A DNA stretch of 64,000 nucleotides from Hypomesus transpacificus. Lineage: Eukaryota; Chordata; Actinopteri; Osmeriformes; Osmeridae. The notes under the pieces are model-generated. The model was not told the DNA's origin. It did no database searches and saw only the letters and a program-made list of their open reading frames with translations. Location: positions 2,647,497 to 2,711,496 of the forward strand of contig NC_061080.1 of assembly GCF_021917145.1 (NCBI RefSeq), given 5' to 3'. Position numbers and translations under genes: made by a program. This document shows positions 55,157-64,000 of this stretch, piece by piece. Numbering within the stretch: position 1 is the first letter of the stretch; each line of letters begins with the position of its first letter.

Positions 55157-58100
55157 GTAAGCACTAGACAGCAAGCAGCCTTCATGGTCAACACCAGTCT
55201 GGCACCATAGATAGTGAGGTCAATGTGTATAAATGCTACAAATTATGTCATATGATGGATAGGACGGGGGGGGGGGGGATCTACAGAATGTTTGCTTTTG
55301 AGTTGAGAAACGTAGTTGAAAGTGACCAGGGCAAATGCATCTGTTTTCAGATGTTTTTAATTGGTTGAATAGGAGATGACATAGCAATGTAGTGAGCAGG
55401 AGAGACTGAGAATGAGGTTCCTGTGCATTGAAAACAAGACTGATCAATTTGTTCCCCCATTGAATGTTCTTACCAACTTACTTAACAACAATTTAGGTAC
55501 AATTTGGATCCAGAATGAAGAGTTAAAGTAGGGAAGTTGACAATTGTTGATGTTATTGTTTTTGGGGGAACTACAGTTTTTTTCCCCAACTAGGTCTGTA
55601 GCAGTATGGGGTTTCCAGGTTTAGGTTTTGACCATTCGATGACTGTTTCTATTTTCTACAAAGAGAAGCAGTTAACACAAAGGTCAAGCCTGTATCTCTG
55701 CACCTGTTTTATTAGGGGGAAATGTGGTTTGAGTTTCCTGTACTAAGTTTTGGTGTGTGTGTTTGTTGCTTCATAGAATTCTGTGGTGAGAAAAAAATCT
55801 TAGTGAAGGTTTCTCTGGAATTGGGTCTTAATTAACAAACCTGTTTACGACCCTTTTATTGTATGAGAGAAACAATTCTCTTTGTGGTTTCTCCATGCGG
55901 TTATTAGAGTCTGACTACAGCTTGTTGTGGGCTTAGATATCATTTTAAAAGTGTGTGGGAAAAGGGTTCCCATCAGAGCAAACAGACAAAAGGTGTAATG
56001 AGTAAAAACTCAACTAGCAACTGTTTCATGGAACTGCATCTCTGAAACTTGACACTCGACAGCATTAACTCTCTCAGGAGGAAGATGGAGCACAGAGATT
56101 GAAGACGCAGTAATGAAAAAACTAAACAACGGAAAAACACTAGCCTATATGCCATCAATTCCAGTTAGCTAGCCTCAAAGGAGTGCACAGGTTGCGAAAC
56201 CTTCCTCCCACTAATGCGACGACTATATGCACACTGTGAATAACAATGGTAAAAAGTGCATACGACAGTTAAAACGAAAGGTCTTTGTACACGAGTTCAT
56301 ACGTTCGCTGGCTAGCATAGAAAATAAATATTATAATAAGTAATTGTTTCAGCTCATTGTATGAACACAACTCCGAACAGGTAGGTCTAGGCTACTTAGT
56401 AGGTACATGTAGGTCTAATCATTGTTTTCCCATTCAGGGCAACTTAGTTGTTGTTGTTGTTGTATTTACGCAGAGCTACAAGTGTTTTCTTTGTTGTTGC
56501 ATGCCTAACTTAATAAATCATTTTGGGATTTCGTTTTTAGTAACTTTTGCTACTGTAGCATTGGAGGTTTGCAGCGTTGACTTAACTTGATACTAGAGGG
56601 CGCCGCTGAGCTTGTTATTTGTGGTGTGCCATTTGCCTTCAATAATATTTCTAAATCTACACTAGAAAAAACGTGTAAGTTTACTTGTGTTATATTGACC
56701 ATTGTAACCTACACCTCTCGGCCACTAATACTTAAACGAGAACAATATTGAGATTGAGAAGCCCCTGGCACAAAAACAGAAACTGACTAAAAGCACAGGC
56801 TAGTCAAAGTGAAACAAGTCAAGCCAGTCAGCAACAACACACAGAAAATGAGGTAGGATGAAGACGACACACGCTGGGCTGTCAAAAACAAGAAAACAAT
56901 TCACATACAGGAGAGTATGTGTTTATCCGCATACGTGCCTGCAAGCCTCCCTCTGTGTGTGTGTGTGCGTGTGTGTGTGCGTGTGTGTGCCCACGTCTGG
57001 GGCACTCCCCGTCTTGAACACACCCTCGTCCGGGAAGGACTTCCTGTCTACAAGGACGACCTGTCTGTCTGGTTCTGTCTGTCGGTCCCACCGTGTGATT
57101 GTTGTCTGAGAACAGACAAGAGGCTCACTGTATCTGCCCGTCTGTCTATCTGTTCTACAGTCTCTGTTTAGACAAGATCACTTTATCTCCTGCTCTGTCT
57201 ACTCCAGTATGAATCAGCCTCGACTAATTGGTCGAGAACTGAAGGGTTATCAAGATAAACACACAAAGGTGCTTAGACTTGTGCAGTGTGTGTTGTAGTA
57301 TGAGCTGCCCTGGTGTGGACTGGTCTGGACTACATGGTGTTTGTGATTTTGTTTTTTTGTGCTGGCTAACTGTTTCCTTGAAGTCTGAGAGTGAAATGGT
57401 GTCCTTGGCTTGTGTATCAGCGAGGGGTTAGTTATAAAAAACAGTCTGTGTGTGTGTGTGTGTTTAACTTTATGCTTAAACTAAGAATTTCCTGTTGAAT
57501 TGCACTCAACAGGTCAGCTTGTGTCTTGAGCAGTGGTAGAGTATACTTCATAGGCAGGCATATACCGTATGCTTCAAAGGATTTCCTGTACTTTATGCCT
57601 ACTCTAAAATGAGCAGTGATACATGGTTGGGGGGACAACATGGGATAGAGGGGAGGCTTGGTAACTAACTGGATGCCCACTATGAACTCATACCAGACTT
57701 TGCCGCTGGTCTATAGGTTTCCATGTCTACTGTGTGACTGTGTGTTTGTATGAGAGATGGAGTGTGTGTACGTGTGTGTGTGTACGTGTGTGTGTGTGTG
57801 TGTACGTGTGTGTGGGCGTGCATGTGGGTTGGGAGTGGGCAGGAGGGCGCTAATTTTAACCGGTTCCTCTTCAGAATCTCCTCTTTTCTCTTATTTCTTT
57901 CCAGTATCACAGATGTGCTTCCTTCCTCAAAATGAAATGGCTGCATCTCCCCCTGACCTACAATTAAAGGAATTTGCTGACCTTTAACATGGAATCATGT
58001 TATGGGCTAGTTCATGTAGACATGGTTACCACACAAGGCCGTTGGGTCAGCACACAAGCTAACCCCTTCATCTGTCTCTCAGCAGAATGCATTTGAGTTG

Positions 58101-59439
58101 TCAGTCAAAATGACTAACAGCGTGTTTATGTGTTCGTGAGTAAGAGACAGACTGAGATAAGTAAAGAGAGAGTGCGACAGCGGCATGAAAACAACTTCTA
58201 GACATGAGGTCATTACCATGCTAAACAGGAGGTTTGCAACGACAGGCACTACCAACCCCTCCCCCCCCATCTCTCTCTCACCTTCCTACTTCTCCTCCTC
58301 TTTTCCCCCTCCCTGCCAGGTCTCAGATTTACTGCCTTGGCAAAGTTACAGGTACACGACGACTGGGCCCAACCACTCCCAAGCCCTCGGGGGTGGAGGG
58401 AGGGAGGCTAGAACACTCAGGGCTCAGCCTGGGCACACGGCATGCCAGTCACTCGAGGACAGAGAAGGAGGGGCACATGTTTACACCTGAAACAGGCTAG
58501 CGGGTGGTGTGTTGCCGACCGCAGAGTTCTTTTCAGCGACTCTCCTCCTCAACCGCTGTTTATGTCTGAGTTTCAGTGTTCCACGGTGGTCAGTTGGACG
58601 TCCTGAAAAAGAAAAAAAAGAAAAAGGTGAGGTCTGAAAACAGAGGTGGAAAACAAACGTTGGCTGTGCCAACGTGCACAAGAGAATGGAGTTCACGTCC
58701 TTGTCGGTGGGTGTATCAGAGGAGGTTAAATACCTGAAGCACTTCAAGTATCAAAAGTGAGGAAAATAGAATTCAAGGATAGTAGATAGTAGATTCAAAA
58801 CGTCTGAAATATAACAGATAACAGAGATAAGGAAGGTATGTGAGGTCGGGTTAACGTTTGACTAAGACCGCAGCGGGTGACAGTCTACCCGTCCGCCGTA
58901 CTTTGAGACTCGTTGTACAAGCATGACTGGTTAACTCCCCATAAGGGAGTCAGAGGAAAGAACGCGGCCGAGCCCAGATCGAAAGCGGCGCACAGTCGAA
59001 GAACGACAGGTGGGTTGGGGGACTTCTGATGCAGCTGCTCTGAAGAAGGAAGAGGCACAGAGAGAGAGCGGGAAATGGAAAGAGAGAGAAATGTCGACAA
59101 TCCCCCCCCCCCCACCCCCCCAAGTGGTAAAGGATAAAGGATGGAGAGCACCGCAAGGGAGACCCTCCCCCCACAGCTTCTCGTCTCCCCTGGGGTGCCT
59201 GATGGAAGGAGACAGTAGCGGCTGTGCCTCATCCCCTTTGACCCCCAACCCCCCCCCCCCCCCCGACGTGCCCCTGCCCCCGTCACCTATGGCAAAATCC
59301 TTTTAGGGACGTAGCCTCATGGTGGAGGGGGGGGGGGGGTGGCCTCCCAAAAGGGTGGCGGGCTGGAGGGTGTGTGTGCGTGTGTGTGGAGTAACAGTGG
59401 AGGGTTTTAACGCCTAAACCCCTGGCTGTCAAAAGCACA
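55157..59439. other. Non-coding, low-complexity spacer
   Basis: No gene supported. GT/CA runs occur near 56958, 57440 and 57762; C runs at about 58259 and 59102, and G runs at about 59328. An exon-like 32-nt stretch at 58321-58352 (CTGCCAG...ACAG|GTACAC) stands alone and was not called. Confidence 0.5.
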
Positions 59440-59869
59440 TCAGGCCCCATCCTTGGCTTGACAAACTCGTGTTGACAGCCCGGTTTCTTGCAACTTAATG
59501 GAACTGCCCATACGATTCTGGAAACAAAAGAATGCTCTTGAGCTAGAATGGGCGTCAAAACGGCTCTTGTAGTCATCGCAACCCATCATTTTCTTGGCTG
59601 GTCTGGTCTCGACTTGACCTGATTGACACATGTTCAACAGTGGGATAAGAAATAAACATTCCTACCTTGGTTCAACAAAGAAGCAATGAAATTACATTGA
59701 GGTCATACGCCCAGAGTGGAAAAATCAAAATGTTCCTCTGAATGTTATTTTAATGAATAGAATCAAGGGTGTGGTACACAATAATACACACCTACACACC
59801 TACACACACACAAACACATACAAACACAGACACCTTCCTGTGTGCTGATATTGCTCAATAAACCTATCC

Positions 59870-59906
<37 letters not shown>

Positions 59907-60087
59907 AACCTGCCAGACTGGAAGCCTGATGATAGTGTACAGAAAATCTAGCCCTGAGATTAGAATGGAACAATAGGCTGCTCTTAAGGATCTGGTCACG
60001 CGTACACACGCTAACATAAGCTGACATGAACATGAAAACAGTTACACGCCCACGCTTACTCGTGGTTTTCCCCTCCCTGTCCGTCAT

Positions 60088-60119
<32 letters not shown>

Positions 60120-60543
60120 GTGATGGCTCACTGCCACGATGAAGCAAACTTCGGTAAATAGCGAATGAGAGATGAGGCTGATACCTCCGTATCAGCCTAC
60201 ATTATTCACCTTGTCAACAGCGGTGCAGTGCGAGACGCACGGCTGCAAGTAATGGACTCTGGCGTGCGGCTCGTCAGCGACGATGACCTCATTCTCCTCC
60301 AGAGTTTGAAACTCCCCTCCACCCTTTAAAGGAGCACCATGTGCTAAAGGCTTCACACCGCTGGGGAGATACACACACATGTATACACCCACACACAGGT
60401 ATCAACACACACACAGACATGGGTGTAGGCTTCCAGTAGACAGACACACACAAGCAATGCGTACCATCATGGCCACCTGTGTGCAGCTGTTGTTGTCTGA
60501 GAGCTCCTCATGCAGGTGGTATGGCCAGCAGCCATGCCAAACC
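59440..60543 (-). other. Three linked candidate exons of an unrecognised minus-strand gene
   Basis: On the minus strand: 60543-60465 (PYHLHEELSDNNSCTQVAMM, donor ATG|GTACGC), 60323-60210 (GGGEFQTLEENEVIVADEPH then CVSHCTAVDK; acceptor TTTAAAG, donor AAG|GTGAAT) and 59517-59440 (acceptor TTTTGTTTCCAG; ends ...RVCQAKDGA and TGA). All joins are phase 0. The middle piece looks like real protein (balanced composition, acidic and hydrophobic alternation), but I cannot place it in a family. No upstream exon was identified. Confidence 0.3.
59874..59903 (+). repeat. (GT)n microsatellite
   Basis: Pure GT run; a matching CA run lies at about 60091-60118, so the two could pair over about 190 bp. Confidence 0.85.
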
Positions 60544-60990
60544 CTGGCCCGGCCCTACCAAGCACACCTGGTACCCTACCACAGACAACCACACGGTAAC
60601 AACTCTCTCCCCCCACACACACACACACACACATACCAAAGACATAGACACACACACACACAGACAACCATGACTGAACAAGAACAATCTATTCACCCTT
60701 CTCCAAACATTTAAAACACACACACCAAATATTCCTCTACCATACACACAGATCCGGACCTCTCACCCACACACAAGCTCAAGAGGAAATCCATTGCAAT
60801 CGGAAACCCCAAATAGATATGCAGCCAAGCTGTGAGGCTACTTTTACCATAGCCACATCCAAACAAACCTAAACAAACCAGACAGTGAAGGCCTAGCCAA
60901 AGACTTCAGTTAACCCCAGCAGACAGTACACACACAGCAATGAGCCATGTTTGCTCCAACTGAGTCTGAGTGTTTATATCAAGTGAGTAC

Positions 60991-61050
60991 ACTTGATATA
61001 AAGTGGGGTACCCCCCCGGGGGTATCAAGTGTACCCACTTTATGTCAAGT
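60991..61050. repeat. Imperfect palindrome interrupted downstream by a SINE
   Basis: ACTTGATATAAAGTGGGGTAC (60991-61011) is inverted as GTACCCACTTTATGTCAAGT (61031-61050) around a C/G-rich centre. Related ACTTGATATAAAG pieces recur at about 61345 and 61541 after the SINE. Confidence 0.7.
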
Positions 61051-61052
61051 GT

Positions 61053-61246
61053 CAGCCAGGGAGTCAGATGGCTTAGCGGTGAGGGAGTCGGGCTAGAAAT
61101 CAGAAGGTTGCCGGATCGAATCCCCGCCATGCAATATGACGTTGTGTCCTTGGGCAAGGCACTTCACCCTACTTGCCTCGGGGGGAATGTCCCTGTACTT
61201 ACTGTAAGTCGCTCTGGATAAGAGCGTCTGCTAAATGACTAAATGT
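61053..61246 (+). repeat. Complete tRNA-derived SINE with target duplication
   Basis: A-box-like GATGGCTTAGCGGTGAGGG and B-box-like GGATCGAATCC, then a tail CTCTGGATAAGAGCGTCTGC and TAAATG shared by many fish SINEs. AAGTGT repeats at 61047-61052 and 61247-61252. Confidence 0.85.
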
Positions 61247-61916
61247 AAGTGTACCCCCAAAAAACGGTCCAAACACCAAAGGATAGAACGGCAATTTCAA
61301 ACCGTAGAGTAGACTTGACACACTTTATATAAAGTGGGGAGTAGACTTGATATAAAGGGGGTACACTTCAAGTTCAAGTCTTTTATTTTTGTTGTACACA
61401 GAACAACACAAGGTCAGACTGGGCACTGAAATTCTCAAGACAAGACAACGCAAGCACCTGGCATAACATGACATATAAGTACACAGAACATAATTTACAT
61501 CTATGCTGATCTTAAATAAGTGAAGCTTCCTAAATAAACACTTGATATGAAGTGAGGTACCCCCCCCCCCCAACATGTACTTGACAGGTTTCCATATCAA
61601 GCTCGACCCCCACGTTTCTGTAAAAGGGAGAGGGGGGGTTATAAATATTTTTTCCACCTTTGTGTTTTTCTTTCCGAGTCAATACTTGTCTTGTCTTGCT
61701 GCTGTTGTTTATCGGCTCAAAAAGGTGATCTCATCTCTCTCTCTGTTTCTCTCTCTGTTTCTCTCTCTCTCTCTCCCCACACAACATTGTATTTATCTGA
61801 CCAAAATAGCCACCTAAGACTGGAAAAACCCCACTCCAGACCAACGACCTTCAAAATAGCAAAATAGGCAAAGTTTCCTAAGCTCTTCTGCCTGTTTGCC
61901 TGCCTGTGTCTCTGTC

Positions 61917-61922
61917 TGTTTG

Positions 61923-61981
<59 letters not shown>

Positions 61982-62010
61982 ACCTACCTACCTACCTACC
62001 TACCTACCTT
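61917..62010 (+). repeat. (CCTG)n then (CCTA)n tetranucleotide array
   Basis: About 15 pure CCTG units (61921-61980) switch directly to about 7 CCTA units (61981-62008). Confidence 0.95.
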
Positions 62011-64000
62011 CCTGTCTGTCGTTCTCTATGCCTGCCTCCTGGCTGACTGCCTGTCTCAGAAATCATGGCTTTCTAGCTTTATTAGCGAAGACAAAACAAA
62101 TAGATACATAATATGCAGAAGATCTGACATGGGGCAAACCACATAAAAATGACTTTGTTTATCAGATCATCCACAACACCACGAGTATTATCAATAACTA
62201 TTACTTGGGACAGTGAAGCGTTGCTTACTTTCTGTCTGACTGGTTTTCTCAACCCACTCGAGACTCCAGGCGATAATTAAAGCTGTACTCCCGGAGGCAG
62301 ACTACACACAGTCACACAGACAGACATTAACCCGCCACCTGACCCTGCTCCTGGAAGAAGGGGAAAAAACTGAATAAAAACACATTCCATTTCCCGTAAA
62401 ACCGGGAAAGGGGGGTGTGAGTCACTGTAGCACTTCTTTTAAGAGGCGCTTTTTTCGTCTCGGCCGGCCGCCTTTGAATATCTGTGCGGTGCTTTTAAAC
62501 TTCCCTCATCCGCTCTGGGAAAGCGAGTCAGCGGCCTGTTTCCTCCCGTCATCCCCGTCTCACAAGCAGCATGTCTGTCAACTGCTGTCGCTCTTTTTGG
62601 TGCCGCGTCTCCACAATAAGATAAATCACCGCTTTAAGCACTCTGTTTGAAGATACAATTGCCTATACTAACGTGCATCGTGAGGGGACGAGGTTCAGCA
62701 ATAAGAGCAAAAATATTACACGCACCCATGCATTCTTGACAAACACACTGGCATAGCCCAATTTTTTGTAAAAATGAGCATTTGTATTTGAACAGTCTGA
62801 CGCAGACACACACATCAAGACGGCCACATCAAACCCGGTAGACCTATGCACAGAATTGTTAGTTTTGAAATCTTTTCCACAATGGAGGTTTTGAGTGGGG
62901 TGGCTTTGAAATTACAGATAAAAATGGAAGCTAAGGTATATTTTCATGCAGACTTATATGCAGTGGCGGTTCTAGACACATTTTACTGGGGGGGCCAAGG
63001 GGGGGCCGTGTTTAATCAGAGGGGCACATAAAAAAACGGAAACAAATGATATTTAAACATTAAATACTTTTGATTTTGCTTTACATTAAAATCATACAAA
63101 CGGCTTTGTCTCTCCCTCTTCCAGCTCCTCAGCTCTCTCAATATCTTGATATGTTTCCTAACTTTTTTATTTACTGGGGCAAAAAAGGCTGCAATGTCCC
63201 TTCCTCGTTTCATGATGACTACTGGAAGAAGAAAAACTTTTTTTTTGTTTTTATTCGGTCAGCTCAGGGGGGGCCAGGCACATTTTTACAAGGGCACTGG
63301 CCCCTGTAGGCCCCTGTGTAGAACCACCCCTGCTTATACATAGGCCTAATATCAACTGCCCCCGGCTTGGCTGGTCTCACTTCTTTCAAAAGTGGACGCG
63401 TGTGCAGGTTTTGCACGACCAGTACAGAGACACAATGCCTCATGTTAATTAAGATGTTTACAGGTTCACCACCATTTTGAACGTAATCAGAAAGTTGGGA
63501 GAGTTCGAAAGACATGCATCAAGGAAGGTCAGGGAATTGTTTCTAAACTGCAGTACTTGATATAATAGTATATAATAATATACTAATAATAATGACTTGA
63601 TACAAAAAGTTGGTAGTCACCATACTACACATTGTGATTTATAGTAAAGTCTGTGTGTGTTTATATGATGTTAAATTTGTTTTATAGATAACCTCATGAT
63701 TCTTTGAATCCAGATGTATCCAAAGAATAAAAGGTAGGTAAGAGACAACTTTGGATGCATTTGCAGGAAGATGAGTGTGTCTGAGTAGAAAGCTCTCAGG
63801 CAACTGAATGGCTGATTGGAAAGAAAGATACATAGAATTACACCCAGCACAGAAACGTATTTCTTTATCGAAATGAAGATCAAGTAACTTTCTAAACTTT
63901 TTTTCAGTCTGTCCCTGTTGAAAACGCATATGTTTTTTTCCCCCACATATTATTATTGTGCCACAGTGGCACATAATACCAACTGGGCTGATTTGAGAGA
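62011..64000. other. Spacer to window end
   Basis: No gene supported. A hAT-like element occupies 62961-63332. Short TA/AAT-rich stretches lie at about 63560-63600. The remainder shows nothing I recognise. Confidence 0.45.
62961..63332. mobile_element. hAT-like non-autonomous element
   Basis: Ends CAGTGGCGGTTCTAGACACA and GTGTAGAACCACCCCTG are inverted. Flanks CTTATATG (62953-62960) and CTTATACA (63333-63340) form a slightly decayed 8-bp duplication. 372 bp, no coding capacity. Confidence 0.75.

Noticed and set aside
58321-58352. 32-nt exon-like stretch between CTGCCAG and GTACAC
   Set aside because: No partner exon in compatible phase was found on the plus strand.
61053-61246. A tRNA gene
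   Set aside because: tRNA-like head followed by a SINE body, tail and target duplication.

Overview
The window is nuclear DNA from a ray-finned fish, most likely a teleost. Genes are split by short introns with GT-AG borders. The spacers are full of CA/CT microsatellites, tRNA-derived SINEs and hAT/Harbinger-type MITEs. Every recognisable protein is vertebrate, and one is an osteocalcin with the expanded serine/acidic propeptide known as fish OC2. I cannot name the species. Exon borders were placed by eye from splice sites and reading-frame continuity. Each multi-exon model below keeps its frame throughout.

Layout, left to right. 1-10,046 (+): 3' part of rbfox2 (C-terminal exons, alternative 43-nt and 37-nt exons, long 3' UTR), rich in TGCATG, the RBFOX binding motif. 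10,291-12,600 (-): pde6h, the cone PDE6 inhibitory gamma subunit, with a TATA/CRX-type promoter. 12,600-17,760: spacer. 17,761-20,827 (+): erp27, a non-catalytic ER PDI-family protein. 22,460-24,340 (+): an unrecognised gene for a secreted protein built on about 16 tandem 18-residue Cys/Asp/Ser repeats. 24,340-28,490: repeat-rich spacer. 28,693-29,991 (+): osteocalcin (bglap/OC2). 31,077-37,948 (+): tom1. 39,331-40,260 (+): single-exon, divergent noggin. 41,059-47,009 (+): get3/asna1, with a stack of nested transposons in its last intron. 50,010-53,712 (+): bestrophin-2. 54,229-54,859 (-): a short gene matching only the C-terminal end of HOOK2, tail to tail with best2. 55,000-64,000: mostly repeats, plus a speculative three-exon chain on the minus strand at 59,440-60,543.

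Function. These are independent genes, not one system. Two themes recur. The first is mineralised-tissue matrix and BMP signalling: osteocalcin, noggin and possibly the repeat protein. The second is eye or photoreceptor expression: pde6h and best2, both with an OTX/CRX-type GGATTA motif just upstream of a TATA box. From known human gene order, the window joins a 22q12-like set (RBFOX2, TOM1), a 12p12-like set (PDE6H, ERP27 and the MGP/osteocalcin position) and a 19p13-like set (GET3, BEST2, HOOK2). The best candidate for something undescribed is the secreted repeat protein between erp27 and osteocalcin.
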